A stretch of DNA of 64,000 bases from an uncultured Altererythrobacter sp. (GTDB taxonomy: Bacteria > Pseudomonadota > Alphaproteobacteria > Sphingomonadales > Sphingomonadaceae), in contig CAMPIX010000013.1 in NCBI GenBank assembly GCA_946886565.1, forward strand, positions 1 to 64,000, written 5' to 3'. Under the pieces are notes generated by a model. That model was not told where the DNA came from and ran no database searches. It saw nothing but the letters and a program-made list of their open reading frames with translations. Shown piece after piece: positions 52,113-62,893 of the stretch (positions are counted from its first letter, which is position 1; each line of letters starts with the position of its first letter). Made by a program: the position numbers and the translations under genes.

Positions 52113-53227
52113 CCGCCGAACGCGTCCTTCAGCTTTTCGAAGAAGCCGCGGCTCTCCGGGCATTCGTCGCCGGTTTCGGTCTCGCGGAACTGTTCGAGGA
52201 TGGCTTTCTGCTCCTTGGACAGCTTCGTCGGCGTTTCGACCGCGATCTCGACCACCAGGTCGCCGCGTCCACGCCCCTGCAGCACGGGCATCCCTGCGCC
52301 TCGCACGCGTAGCTGCTTGCCCGACTGGATACCGGAGGGAATGTCGACCGTGTTGGCATCTCCGCCAAGGTCCGGAATCTCGACCTTGCCGCCGAGGGCC
52401 GCGGTGGTGAAGCTCACCGGGACGCGGCTGAGCAGCGTGGTGCCCTCGCGCTGGAACACCGGGTGCGGGCGGACGTGGACGAAGATGTAGAGGTCGCCCG
52501 GCGGCGCACCGCGCGGCCCCGCCTCGCCCTTGCCCGAAAGGCGGATGCGCGTGCCGGTATCGACGCCCGGCGGAATCTCGACGTCGATCGTCTGCGGGCG
52601 ATCCACTCGCCCTTCGCCGCCGCAATCGCGGCACGGGCTGACCAGCACCTCGCCCCGCCCGTGGCAATTGGGGCACGGGCGCTCGACCACGAAGAAGCCC
52701 TGCTTCGCGCGCACCTTGCCGTAGCCATTGCACAGGTTGCAGCCGCGCGTGCTCGTGCCCGGGGTCGCGCCCGAGCCGTGGCAGGTCTCGCAATTCTGCG
52801 AGACTTCGATCTCGATCTGGCTGGTCTTGCCGTGGAACGCCTCTTCGAGCCCGATCTCCATGTCGTAGCGCAAGTCGGCCCCGCGGCGCGGCTGCTGCCG
52901 TCCGCCTCCACCGAAGGCGCTACCGAAGATGGTCTCGAAAATGTCGCCGATGTCGGCGAAATCCGCGCCGGGATGCCCGCCGCCGCCCATGCCCTGCTGG
53001 AACGCGGCATGGCCGTAGCGGTCGTAAGCGGCGCGCTTCTGCGGATCCTTGAGACAGTCGTAGGCGACGCTGATCGCCTTGAACCTGGCCTCGTTCTCCT
53101 TGCAGCCTTGATTGCGGTCGGGGTGATACTTCATCGCCAACTTGCGGTAGGCGGACTTGATCGTCGCCCCATCCGCATCGCGGGCGACCCCGAGCAGCTC
53201 GTAGAAATCGGTTTCCATGGCAGACAC
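52109..53227 (-). CDS. dnaJ: chaperone DnaJ
   Basis: A 372-residue Hsp40 co-chaperone. The J domain has the HPD triad in MKYHPDRNQ, a Gly/Phe-rich region follows, and four zinc repeats CETCHGSG, CNLCNGYG, CPNCHGRG and CRDCGGEG lie at about 140-210, then the client-binding domain. It stimulates DnaK. I use GTG 53227 because GGAGGGGG lies eight bases upstream; ATG three codons later lacks a ribosome-binding site. The gap to dnaK contains a palindromic element. Its end overlaps the phosphatase gene. Confidence 0.95.
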   Translation of the reverse strand: MSAMETDFYELLGVARDADGATIKSAYRKLAMKYHPDRNQGCKENEARFKAISVAYDCLKDPQKRAAYDRYGHAAFQQGMGGGGHPGADFADIGDIFETIFGSAFGGGGRQQPRRGADLRYDMEIGLEEAFHGKTSQIEIEVSQNCETCHGSGATPGTSTRGCNLCNGYGKVRAKQGFFVVERPCPNCHGRGEVLVSPCRDCGGEGRVDRPQTIDVEIPPGVDTGTRIRLSGKGEAGPRGAPPGDLYIFVHVRPHPVFQREGTTLLSRVPVSFTTAALGGKVEIPDLGGDANTVDIPSGIQSGKQLRVRGAGMPVLQGRGRGDLVVEIAVETPTKLSKEQKAILEQFRETETGDECPESRGFFEKLKDAFGG

Positions 53228-53248
53228 TTGACTTACCCCCTCCCCTTT

Positions 53249-53333
53249 TCGTCACCCCCGCGAAGGCGGGGGTCCAGCTTGCTCGCCGCCGGGCAGAGGC
53301 AGCTGGATTCCCGCTTTCGCGGGAATGACGAAG
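53249..53333. repeat. palindromic element between dnaK and dnaJ (GTCATTCCCGCGAA type)
   Basis: Arms at 53249-53283 and 53299-53333 are inverted copies with TTCGTCA and TCCAGC parts. Within them lie two perfect hairpins: ACCCCCGC/GCGGGGGT (53254-53261, 53266-53273) and ATTCCCGC/GCGGGAAT (53307-53314, 53319-53326). The second matches the ATTCCC-N8-GGGAAT core known as dRS3 in Neisseria. It sits in the dnaK-dnaJ gap and could affect processing or termination. Confidence 0.75.
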
Positions 53334-53354
53334 GAGATTTCGACACTCGGGGGC

Positions 53355-55292
<1,938 letters not shown>

Positions 55293-55381
55293 GGTTTCCC
55301 TATTCCACTTGCTGGTTGGACGCCGCGCACTCTGCTTCCCGATAACCGGCAAAGCAGCTCGGCGGCTCGATTACGAGCGCG

Positions 55382-55409
55382 ATATAGGTGCGGTTTTGGT
55401 TGGCACAAG
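55382..55409 (-). promoter_or_regulatory. RpoH-type promoter candidate for dnaK
   Basis: On the minus strand CTTGTG (55409-55404) and CTATAT (55387-55382) are separated by 16 bases, giving CTTG-N18-CTATAT. This fits the CTTG / C-TAT pattern of alphaproteobacterial RpoH promoters and would give a leader of about 83 bases to dnaK. The same spacing is seen in front of hrcA. Confidence 0.55.
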
Positions 55410-55456
55410 GGAACCGCACCGCTAGCGTCACGACCGTTCAGAGGGGAGAAACTACC

Positions 55457-55939
55457 GTGAAATCATCCGTTCTTGCCGCCGCCTTCCTGTCCGTCGCGAC
55501 GCTGAGCCTCGCCGGATGCGGCGACGGCGCGAGCGAAGTGCCCGCCGAGGCGCCCGAAGGCGTGCCCGGCCTGACGGTCACCAACGCGCGCATGGTGCTC
55601 GCCCCGGTCGAGGGCAATCCGGCGGCGGTCTATTTCGATCTCGCCTACGATGGGGATCGCAACGTGGCGCTCAACCGTGCGCACGTGGAAGGCGCGGAAA
55701 GCGCGACGCTGCACGAATATGCAGAATGGAACCGCCAGATGCAGATGGCGGACATGCTGCCGCTGGTGCTCAAGAAAGGCGACAAGGTCGCGTTCGAGCC
55801 GGGCGGCAAGCATGTGATGGCGATGGGCGTATCGCCCGAGCTTCAGCCGGGCGGGACGACCGAAGTCACGCTGACCGTTTCGGGCGGCGACAAGACCACC
55901 TTCGAGGCCGAGATCCGCGGCCCCGGGGAAGAGCGTTGA
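55457..55939 (+). CDS. PCu(A)C periplasmic copper chaperone lipoprotein
   Basis: A 160-residue lipoprotein with lipobox LAGC at Cys21. The PCu(A)C copper motif is exact: His86-x10-Met97-x21-His119-x-Met121. These proteins carry Cu(I) to the cytochrome oxidase Cu(A) site. GTG 55457 is preceded by GAGGGGAGAA. A longer frame starts at 55388 in another context and was rejected. No senC or cox gene is nearby. The TGA overlaps the TTG start of the next gene (TTGA), implying co-translation. Confidence 0.9.
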   Translation: MKSSVLAAAFLSVATLSLAGCGDGASEVPAEAPEGVPGLTVTNARMVLAPVEGNPAAVYFDLAYDGDRNVALNRAHVEGAESATLHEYAEWNRQMQMADMLPLVLKKGDKVAFEPGGKHVMAMGVSPELQPGGTTEVTLTVSGGDKTTFEAEIRGPGEER

Positions 55940-56448
55940 GCCAAGCGGCCGCTCGCGCCGCGCCGGCATGTCCGGTCGGCGGCGAGCGGCCACTGACGCC
56001 GGGCGAGGTCGCCCTCGCCCGCAGCGTGTTCGGCGACGCGATCGACTACGCGCAGGTGACGATCCGCCGGCGCAAGTTCTTCCCCTTCCAGCCGCGCAAG
56101 GTGACCATGGCGCCGCGCGGCCACCTGCATTTCCACCCGCATGGCGAGGCCTATTGCGACGACTTCGCGCAAGTCCCGATCATCCGGCAGGGCCTCTTCA
56201 TCCACGAGATGGTGCATGTCTGGCAGAGCCAGACCAGGGGGAGCTGGTGGCTCGTCACTCACCGCATGCCCTGGGCGCGCTACGACTACAGCCTCAAGCC
56301 TGGCTGGCCGCTCGAACGCTACGGCATCGAGCAGCAGGCCGAGATCGTGAAGCACGCCTTCTGGCTGCGCAACGGCGTGCGGCTCGCGGGCGCGCCGGAT
56401 GCAAGCGCGTACGATATGCTGGTGGACTTCCCCGGCGCTATCGGTTGA
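55936..56448 (+). CDS. HExxH zincin-like protein (Vgr-related)
   Basis: A 170-residue protein with HEMVHVWQ at 90-97, an HExxH zinc motif. The surrounding ERPLTPGEVALARSVFGDAIDYAQVTI at about 17-43 recalls proteins labelled vgr-related in sphingomonads, also akin to the DUF4157 fold. No downstream third zinc ligand is certain. Start TTG 55936 overlaps the stop of the copper chaperone gene. There is no signal peptide. It may be a small metalloprotease or a degenerate zinc-binding protein; substrate unknown. Confidence 0.65.
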   Translation: MSQAAARAAPACPVGGERPLTPGEVALARSVFGDAIDYAQVTIRRRKFFPFQPRKVTMAPRGHLHFHPHGEAYCDDFAQVPIIRQGLFIHEMVHVWQSQTRGSWWLVTHRMPWARYDYSLKPGWPLERYGIEQQAEIVKHAFWLRNGVRLAGAPDASAYDMLVDFPGAIG

Positions 56449-56533
56449 TCGCTTCGTGTCCCCGGCTTGAGCGGGGAAGTATCATTTGATACCAACCGGC
56501 CAGTGTTCCGGGCGGCCCAACCCGCGCCCGGCC

Positions 56534-57706
56534 ATGAGTCACCCTATGGAGCTTCAAGACTATGGGATGTCGCGCGAGCGCGGCTTCCTTTCGCATTACG
56601 AGATCGATTCGATCACTCTTCCTGCCCAGTTCGACGCCATCGTCGAAGCCGCGGGCAACCTTTCAGGCCTGCTGACCACCGGCCGCGTGCGCCACTGGCT
56701 CGACGCGCTGCCCGACCCCGGGATCGAGGATTGGGCGAAGAACGCCCCCGAGGAGGAAGTGCGCACCGCCATGGTGCACTATTCGTTCCTCGTGCAGGCC
56801 TACGTCTGGGGCGAGGCCGAGCCGCCGGCGCACCTGCCCGCGAACCTCGCGCGCCCGATGGTGGCGATTTCCGACCGGCTTGGGCAGGCGCCGCTGTTGC
56901 CCTACTCCGGCTACGTGCTCGACAACTGGTACCGGCTCGACAAGGCGGGCCCGGTGGCGCTCGACAACATCGTGATGCACCAGAACTTTCTCGGCGGCGA
57001 CGACGAGAACTGGTTCGTGCTGGTCCACGTCGCGATCGAGGCCGAGGCGGGCGTGCTGCTCGACAACGCGGCGAAGCTGGTGACGGTGGCGAAGCAGCGC
57101 GACGAGACCCAGGCCGAGCGGCTGCTGATCGAAATGAACACCGCTTGGGAGCGGATTTACGAGCATTTCGCGCGCATGCCCGAGCGTTGCGATCCCTACA
57201 TCTATTTCAACCGCGTGCGCCCCTACATCCACGGGTGGGCCAACAACCCCGCGCTGGACGGCGGGCTGGTCTACGAGGGAATCGAGAAGTTCGGCAGCAC
57301 GCCGCAGGCGTTCCGCGGGCAGACCGGCTCGCAGTCGAGCATCGTGCCCTCGATGGACGCGCTGTTTCAGGTCGGCCATTCGGACGATCCGCTCAAGAGC
57401 TTCCTCGACGAGCTGCACCACTACCGCCCGGTGCCGCACCGCCGCTTCATCGAGGATCTCGCCGCCCAATCGACGCTGCGCGATTTCGTCACCGCGTCGG
57501 GCAACCAGCCGCTCAAGGATGCGTTCAACGCTTGCCTGGAGCAGTCCGCGCGGTTCCGCACCCGGCATCTCGAATACGCAGCGAGCTACATCAACAAGCA
57601 GATGAGCGCGAACGCCGGCAACGATCCCGACGTCGGCACCGGCGGCACGCCGTTCATGAAGTACCTCAAGAAGCATCGCGACGAGAATCGCGCGCAGACG
57701 GTCTGA
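56534..57706 (+). CDS. indoleamine 2,3-dioxygenase family heme protein
   Basis: A 390-residue protein with clear resemblance to the mammalian enzyme through its length. LPYSGYVLDNWYRLD, RPYIHGWANNPALDGGLVYEG, GSQSSIVPSMDALF, HHYRPVPHRRFIEDL, LRDFVTASGNQPLKDAFNAC and the closing GTGGTPFMKYLKKHRDE align with IDO. The proximal heme ligand is His345 in FRTRHLEYA. IDO opens the indole ring of tryptophan to N-formylkynurenine. ATG 56534 is used; TTG 56486 with GGGGAAG upstream would add 16 residues. No kyn genes are adjacent, so the downstream route is unknown. A strong hairpin follows the gene. Confidence 0.88.
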   Translation: MSHPMELQDYGMSRERGFLSHYEIDSITLPAQFDAIVEAAGNLSGLLTTGRVRHWLDALPDPGIEDWAKNAPEEEVRTAMVHYSFLVQAYVWGEAEPPAHLPANLARPMVAISDRLGQAPLLPYSGYVLDNWYRLDKAGPVALDNIVMHQNFLGGDDENWFVLVHVAIEAEAGVLLDNAAKLVTVAKQRDETQAERLLIEMNTAWERIYEHFARMPERCDPYIYFNRVRPYIHGWANNPALDGGLVYEGIEKFGSTPQAFRGQTGSQSSIVPSMDALFQVGHSDDPLKSFLDELHHYRPVPHRRFIEDLAAQSTLRDFVTASGNQPLKDAFNACLEQSARFRTRHLEYAASYINKQMSANAGNDPDVGTGGTPFMKYLKKHRDENRAQTV

Positions 57707-57730
57707 GGATAGAGCACGGTCCGATACGAA

Positions 57731-57757
57731 AAGGGCCGCCCGGGCGGGGCGGCCCTT
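57731..57757. terminator. bidirectional intrinsic terminator
   Basis: AAGGGCCGCC (57731-57740) pairs with GGCGGCCCTT (57748-57757) in a 10-bp stem with a seven-base loop. Both sides run into T-rich or TT ends (CCCTTGTT on plus, CCCTTTTCG on minus). It lies between the convergent dioxygenase and glycine-zipper lipoprotein genes. Confidence 0.8.
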
Positions 57758-57778
57758 GTTCGTTCGATCGGGACTGGA

Positions 57779-58072
57779 TCAGAAGTAGTCGCGATAACGG
57801 TCGTCGTCGCGGCAGTCGTCGTCGAGATAGCGGCCGTCGCGATCGTAGTAGCCGTCGCAGTCGCCGTCCTTGTCCTTGAAATAACCGGCAAGGCCGCCGA
57901 TCGCGGCGCCGGCAATCGCATAGGTCTCGAGATTTTCGCCGGTGATCGCGGCGGCGGCGGCGCCTGCCGCGGCGCCAAGGCCCGCACCCTCGACCGCATA
58001 GTTCTCCGCACAGGCCGAGAGGCCGAGCGACGAGGCGAGCAGAGCCGGCGCGAGCAACATTCTGGTTTTCAT
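57779..58072 (-). CDS. small glycine-zipper lipoprotein
   Basis: A 97-residue lipoprotein with lipobox LSAC (Cys21). A glycine-zipper stretch GAGLGAAAGAAAAAITGENL and AIAGAAIGGLAGYF follows, and the C-terminus is rich in Asp, Arg and Tyr (KDKDGDCDGYYDRDGRY). Such proteins insert in the outer membrane and are often induced by envelope stress. ATG 58072 has GGAGAG upstream. Only 68 bases separate it from the threonine synthase gene. Function is not assigned. Confidence 0.75.
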   Translation of the reverse strand: MKTRMLLAPALLASSLGLSACAENYAVEGAGLGAAAGAAAAAITGENLETYAIAGAAIGGLAGYFKDKDGDCDGYYDRDGRYLDDDCRDDDRYRDYF

Positions 58073-58140
58073 TGTATCTCTCCGTGAAGCAACCGTGTGG
58101 AGAATGATACGGATGAAGGCCGGGTGGCGTTCCCGGAGTC

Positions 58141-59370
58141 TCAGAGCGTTGCGAGGTCGGGCAATGCGTTCTTGTCGAGCACGCGCGAGGCATCGTCGAG
58201 CGGATACTTGAGGCCCGTGGCGCAATTGAACAGCACCGTCTCGTCCCCGTCCGCAACCCACCCGGCAGCGAGTGCCGCGCGATAGGCGGCAAGCGTCGCC
58301 GCGCCCTCGGGACACAGGAGGAGACCGTCGCGACGCGCGCAATCGTCGAGAGCGCGGACGATTTCGCCATCCTCGACCGCGATCGCGCGGCCGCCGCTCG
58401 CGCGCACGGCGCGCAGGATCAGGAAGTCGCCGACCGCCTTGGGCACGCGAATTCCCGCCGCGACCGTATGGGCGTTCTCCCACCGTTCGGCATGCTCCTC
58501 GCCTGCCTCGAACGCGCGTACGATCGGCGCGCAGCCGCTCGCCTGGACGGCGAACATCTTCGGCCGTTCGGGCCCGATCCAGCCGAGCGCCTCGAGTTCG
58601 TCGAAGGCCTTCCACATCCCGATCAGCCCTGTGCCGCCGCCGGTCGGGTAGAAGATCGCCTTGGGCAGCCGCCAGCCGAGCTGCGCGGCGAGCTCCAGCC
58701 CCATCGTCTTCTTGCCCTCGATCCGGTAGGGCTCCTTGAGCGTCGAGAAGTCGAACCACAGTCCTTCCGCCGCACCCCGCGCGACGATCGCGCCGCATTC
58801 GTCGATCAGCCCGTTCACGCGATAGACGCGCGCGCCCTGCGCGGCGATCTCGCGGACGTTGATCTCGGGCGTGTCCGACGGGCACAGCACCACCGTCTCG
58901 ATCCCGGCGCGGGTGGCGTAGGCCGCGAGCGCCGCCCCCGCGTTGCCGTTGGTCGGCATCGCGATGCGCGTCACGCCGAGCTCCTGGGCCATGGCCACCG
59001 CCATCACCAGCCCGCGCGCCTTGAAGCTGCCGGTCGGCAGGCGTCCCTCGTCCTTGACCAGCACGCGCGCACCTGCCGAGTGCGGGATCGGGATCAGCGG
59101 CGTCTCGATCTCCCCCAGGCTGACCACGCTGGCAGTGCGCCGCACGGGCAGCAGCTCGCGCCAGCGCCACAAGTCGGTCGGGCGCGCCTCGAGCGCATCG
59201 CGCGACAACGCCTCGCCCATCGCAGCGAGATCGTAGCGCACCAGCAGCGGCCGCCCCGCGTCGGACAGGCCGTGCAGCCGGTCGGCTTCGTAGCGCGCTC
59301 CGGTGAGCGAGCATTCGAGATGCGTCACGAACGTCGCGCGCTCGCCGTCGAGATTGGCGGTCGGCTCCAT
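58141..59370 (-). CDS. thrC: threonine synthase-like PLP enzyme
   Basis: A 409-residue fold-type II PLP enzyme. Lys117 in LPTGSFKARG is the cofactor lysine, the serine/asparagine loop TNGNAGAALAAYA and the glycine-rich phosphate loop PTGGGTGLIGMWKAF are present. The opening VTHLECSLTGARYEAD-RLHGL resembles the N-terminus of threonine synthases, which turn O-phosphohomoserine into threonine. Close relatives such as diaminopropionate lyase and cysteate synthase cannot be excluded. ATG 59370 overlaps the upstream DUF885 stop as ATGA. A second threonine synthase may exist elsewhere. Confidence 0.8.
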   Translation of the reverse strand: MEPTANLDGERATFVTHLECSLTGARYEADRLHGLSDAGRPLLVRYDLAAMGEALSRDALEARPTDLWRWRELLPVRRTASVVSLGEIETPLIPIPHSAGARVLVKDEGRLPTGSFKARGLVMAVAMAQELGVTRIAMPTNGNAGAALAAYATRAGIETVVLCPSDTPEINVREIAAQGARVYRVNGLIDECGAIVARGAAEGLWFDFSTLKEPYRIEGKKTMGLELAAQLGWRLPKAIFYPTGGGTGLIGMWKAFDELEALGWIGPERPKMFAVQASGCAPIVRAFEAGEEHAERWENAHTVAAGIRVPKAVGDFLILRAVRASGGRAIAVEDGEIVRALDDCARRDGLLLCPEGAATLAAYRAALAAGWVADGDETVLFNCATGLKYPLDDASRVLDKNALPDLATL

Positions 59371-61145
59371 CAATCGTACTCCACGTCCGGCAGCCCCTGC
59401 CCGCCGTCGGCGATGAACGCATCGATCCGTCGTTCGAGCACCGGCAGGGGCACCGAGCCGAGCGAAAGCACCACATCGTGGAACTTGCGAATGTCGAAAC
59501 GCTCGCCCAGCGCCTCCTCCGCCTTTGCCCGCACCCGCCGGATGGTCATCTCGCCCAGCTTGTAGGCGAGCGCCTGGCCGGGCCAGCTGATATAGCGGTC
59601 GACCTCGGTCCCGACCTCGTGCCGGGACAAGGCGGTGTGGCTGGCGAGGTAATCGATCGCCTGCTCGCGCGTCCAGCCGTAGTGGTGAATGCCGGTGTCG
59701 ATCACCAGCCGCGCGGCACGCCACATCTCGTAGCTTAGCTTGCCGAACCGCTCGTAGGGCGTGCGGTAGATGCCCATCTCACCGCCCAGGTGTTCGACAT
59801 AGAGTCCCCAGCCCTCGCCAAACCCGGAGAAATAGGTCTGCCGGCGGAAGCGCGACGCTTCCTCCTGTTCGAGCGCCACGCCCGCCTGGAAGCTGTGACC
59901 GGGAATGCACTCGTGCAGCGTCAGCGCGGGGATGTTGTAGAGCGGGCGCGAGGGCAGATCGTAGGTGTTCATCATGCACGCCTCGAGCCCGCCGCGCCCG
60001 GCGGTGTAGAACGGCGCGATCGCGTCGGGCACCGGGCGGATGGTGAAGCGGTGGCGCGGGAGGAAGCCGAAATAATCGGCGATTACCCCGTCGACCCGCT
60101 TGGCGGCATAGGCCGAAACCCCCATCAATTCGTCGGGCGCGTCGGCGACGAACTGCGGATCGGTGCGCAGGAAGACGATGAACTCGGCCAGCGTTCCCTC
60201 GAACCCGGCTTCGGCCTTCACCTTCTCCATCTCGGCGGTGATCCGCGCAACTTCGTCGAGGCCTATCCGGTGAATCTGCTCGGCAGTCAGGTCGAGCGTC
60301 GTGTATTGCTCGATCTGCTGCTGGTAATAGGCCGCGCCCTCGGGCATCTTCTCGGCCGCGAGCGTCGTGCGCGTCTGCGGCAGGTACTCGTCGCGAAAGA
60401 ACGTAAGGAGTTCGGCGTAAGCGGGCGTCACGGCTTCGGAAATCGCCACGCGCCCTTCGGCCTTGAGCCGCTCGGCCTCGGCCGCGGGAATGCGCTCGGG
60501 CATTTCGGCGAAGGCGGTCCAGAACGGGCTCCGCTCGGGATCGTCGACCACACTCGAAGCGATCGAGGCGTCGCGCCCCTCGAGGGTCACCCGCGGTACG
60601 CTGAAGCCGCGCTCGAGCCCGGCGCGCGCGTTGGCGATATGCTCGTCGAAATAGCGCGGAATGTCGCGCATCCGCGCGATGTAGCGCTCGTATTCCTCGA
60701 CCGTGGTGTAGCCGGTGCGCGGCGCGAGATAGCTCCAGAAATTGCTGTCGCTGTCGAACGGCATTTCCCATTCGCGGAATCGCGCATCGCCGATCTCGTG
60801 CTCGAGCAGGGTGCGGAACACCGCCGCATCGACTTTCGCCGAAGCGTCGAACGAGGCCTGGTCGAGCGCATCCAGCCGCTCGAGAAGGGCCTCGGCCTTC
60901 GCCGCGCGGGCGAGGTTCGCTTCGGGGGTCACCGAAGGCAGGCGATCGCCGGGAGCGGTGCTGCCGTTGCCTTCCTCGATCTGATGGTACTGGTCGAGCT
61001 GATAGTCGTAGTATTCGTCGGTCAGCGCCGACAGGCTTGCTTCGGCCTCGGTCTCCCCCGCAGCCTCCTGCGCCTGCTCATCCTGCGCCTGCAACGGCGC
61101 AACGGTGATACAGGCGGCGACTGCCGCCGAAAGCGCAAACCTCAT
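59370..61145 (-). CDS. DUF885 family secreted zinc peptidase-like protein
   Basis: A 591-residue protein with a Sec signal peptide (ends PLQAQ, about 20). The DUF885 core has HECIPGH at 411-417, an HExxxxH zinc motif, with a second glutamate site in [10 protein letters not shown] long helical bundle surrounds it. Members are dipeptidyl-peptidase- or carboxypeptidase-like enzymes of poorly known substrate. It overlaps the threonine synthase-like gene downstream and follows grpE. Cytoplasmic export is inferred from the signal peptide. Clan MA-type activity is expected. Confidence 0.82.
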   Translation of the reverse strand: MRFALSAAVAACITVAPLQAQDEQAQEAAGETEAEASLSALTDEYYDYQLDQYHQIEEGNGSTAPGDRLPSVTPEANLARAAKAEALLERLDALDQASFDASAKVDAAVFRTLLEHEIGDARFREWEMPFDSDSNFWSYLAPRTGYTTVEEYERYIARMRDIPRYFDEHIANARAGLERGFSVPRVTLEGRDASIASSVVDDPERSPFWTAFAEMPERIPAAEAERLKAEGRVAISEAVTPAYAELLTFFRDEYLPQTRTTLAAEKMPEGAAYYQQQIEQYTTLDLTAEQIHRIGLDEVARITAEMEKVKAEAGFEGTLAEFIVFLRTDPQFVADAPDELMGVSAYAAKRVDGVIADYFGFLPRHRFTIRPVPDAIAPFYTAGRGGLEACMMNTYDLPSRPLYNIPALTLHECIPGHSFQAGVALEQEEASRFRRQTYFSGFGEGWGLYVEHLGGEMGIYRTPYERFGKLSYEMWRAARLVIDTGIHHYGWTREQAIDYLASHTALSRHEVGTEVDRYISWPGQALAYKLGEMTIRRVRAKAEEALGERFDIRKFHDVVLSLGSVPLPVLERRIDAFIADGGQGLPDVEYD

Positions 61146-61171
61146 GTCGACCCTCTCCCAATTCCTCGGTA

Positions 61172-61741
61172 TTACTTCGCGACGCTCACCATCGCCGGGC
61201 GCAGCAGGCGGTCCTTGATCATGTAGCCCGACTGGAGCTCCTGCACGATTGTACCCGGCTCCTGACCGTCACTCGCGGGCACTTCCATCATCGCCTGGTG
61301 GATGTTGGGGTCGAGCGGCATGCCGGTGGCGGCGATGCGGGTGATGCCGTGCTGGGCGAAGACCTTCTCGATCTCGCGCATGGTCGCCTCGATCCCGTCG
61401 ACGAACCGCTTGGCCTGCTCGTCCTCGCGCAGCGCGGCGGGCACGTGATCGAGCGCGCGGGCGAGGTTGTCGGCGACCGACAGAATGTCGCGCGCGAAGC
61501 CGGTGGCAGCGTAGCTGCGCGCGTCCTGCACGTCCTTCTCCAGCCGGCGACGCACGTTCTGCGTTTCGGCGCGGGCATAGAGCACATCCTGCTTCGCGGC
61601 ATCGAGGTCGGCGCGCAGCGCGGCAAGCGCATCCTCGACCCCGCCTTCGTCATCGCCACTGTCCTCGAGAAATTCCTCGGGCACGCCTTCGAGTTCCTTT
61701 TCAACGGCCTCGTCGTGCGGCCGCTTGTCGTTGTCGCTCAT
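61172..61741 (-). CDS. grpE: nucleotide exchange factor GrpE
   Basis: A 189-residue GrpE. An acidic N-terminus ([10 protein letters not shown]) precedes a long coiled coil ([32 protein letters not shown]) and the C-terminal beta domain ([42 protein letters not shown]). It releases ADP from DnaK and acts as a thermosensor. It is 12 bases downstream of hrcA in the same direction, the standard hrcA-grpE arrangement, so the two share the promoter in front of hrcA. Confidence 0.95.
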   Translation of the reverse strand: MSDNDKRPHDEAVEKELEGVPEEFLEDSGDDEGGVEDALAALRADLDAAKQDVLYARAETQNVRRRLEKDVQDARSYAATGFARDILSVADNLARALDHVPAALREDEQAKRFVDGIEATMREIEKVFAQHGITRIAATGMPLDPNIHQAMMEVPASDGQEPGTIVQELQSGYMIKDRLLRPAMVSVAK

Positions 61742-61753
61742 GATTTTTCGTAT

Positions 61754-62812
61754 CTATCCGATGAGTTTACCCAGGGATCGGGCGGTGAAGTCCACCATGG
61801 GGACGACCCGCGCGTAATTCAACCGAGTGGGACCGATCACCCCCAGCACGCCGACCACGCGCCCCTCGCGGTCGCGATAGGGCGAGGCGATGACCGAGGA
61901 TCCCGAGAGCGCGAACAGCCGGTTCTCGCTCCCGATGAAGATCCGCGTCGCCTCCGCCTCGCGCGCGCTTTCGAGCAGTTCGGCCACCGATTGCTTGTTC
62001 TCGAGGTCGTCGAGCAGCGAGCGAACGCGCTCGAGGTCGGACAGCGCGCTGTCGTCGAGCAGCCGCGCCTGTCCGCGCACGATCAGCACCGGACGCCGCG
62101 CCGCGTCTTCGCTCCACACCGCCAGTCCGCGCTCGACCAGGCTCCGGCTCGCCTCGTCGAGCTGCGAGCGGCCCGAGGCGATCTCGGCGCGCATCGCGGC
62201 CGAAGCCTCGGGCAGCGTGCGCCCCGCGAGCCGCGCGGTGATGTAGTTGCTCGCCTGCTCGAGCATTTGCGGCGAGGCTCCTTCGCCGAGCTCGATCACG
62301 CGGTTCTCCACCGCACCGTCCTCGCCAACGAGCACCGCCAGCACCCGGCCCTGCCCCAGATTGACGAGACTCAGCTGCGCGAGCCGCGGTTCGAGTCGAG
62401 GGACCATGACCATGCCCGCCGCACCAGAGATGTCCGACAGGATCGCGCTGGTCTGCTCCAGCGCCTGCTCGATCGGCCCCGGTTCGGCGAGGCGGCGCTC
62501 GATCGCCTTGCGCTCGGCATGGGTCGGCTCGGCCACCTGCATCATCCCGTCGACGAACAGGCGCAGCCCGCTCTCGGTCGGCATGCGCCCGGCGCTGGTG
62601 TGCGGCGCGGCAAGCAGCCCGAGCGATTCGAGATCGGCGAGCACCGACCGGATCGAGGCGGGCGAGAGGTTCAGCCCCGAACCGCTTTCCGTTCTGGCGC
62701 CCGCGAGCGTCTTCGAACCGACCGGCTGGCCGCTGTCGAGATAGCCCTCGACCACGAGGCGAAAGATCGCCCTGGCGCGGTCGGTCATTTCGGTGACGGG
62801 CGGTGTCGGCAT
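61754..62812 (-). CDS. hrcA: heat-inducible transcription repressor HrcA
   Basis: A 352-residue repressor with the winged-helix N-terminus ([29 protein letters not shown]) and the conserved C-terminal GAF-like domain ([27 protein letters not shown]). HrcA blocks groESL by binding the CIRCE inverted repeat; none is seen in this window, so its targets are elsewhere. The candidate heat-shock promoter ends so near the ATG 62812 that a leaderless mRNA is possible. It is divergent from rph. grpE follows. Confidence 0.94.
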   Translation of the reverse strand: MPTPPVTEMTDRARAIFRLVVEGYLDSGQPVGSKTLAGARTESGSGLNLSPASIRSVLADLESLGLLAAPHTSAGRMPTESGLRLFVDGMMQVAEPTHAERKAIERRLAEPGPIEQALEQTSAILSDISGAAGMVMVPRLEPRLAQLSLVNLGQGRVLAVLVGEDGAVENRVIELGEGASPQMLEQASNYITARLAGRTLPEASAAMRAEIASGRSQLDEASRSLVERGLAVWSEDAARRPVLIVRGQARLLDDSALSDLERVRSLLDDLENKQSVAELLESAREAEATRIFIGSENRLFALSGSSVIASPYRDREGRVVGVLGVIGPTRLNYARVVPMVDFTARSLGKLIG

Positions 62813-62819
62813 CGTCTCA

Positions 62820-62847
62820 ATCTAGCGCGCGCCCTTGCGGGCTCAAG
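62820..62847 (-). promoter_or_regulatory. RpoH-type promoter candidate for hrcA-grpE
   Basis: On the minus strand CTTGAG (62847-62842) and CTAGAT (62825-62820) are 16 bases apart, the same geometry as at dnaK. Transcription would begin at about 62812-62814, right at the hrcA ATG. A 7-bp hairpin CTTGCGG/CCGCAAG (62834-62840, 62848-62854) overlaps the -35. Confidence 0.5.
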
Positions 62848-62893
62848 CCGCAAGCGCCTAACGCGGCGCAAACGACTCGACAAAGGAAATCCC

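Noticed and set aside
62834..62854. Inverted repeat near hrcA as a CIRCE element
   Set aside because: CIRCE is TTAGCACTC-N9-GAGTGCTAA; this hairpin is CTTGCGG/CCGCAAG with a seven-base loop and does not match.
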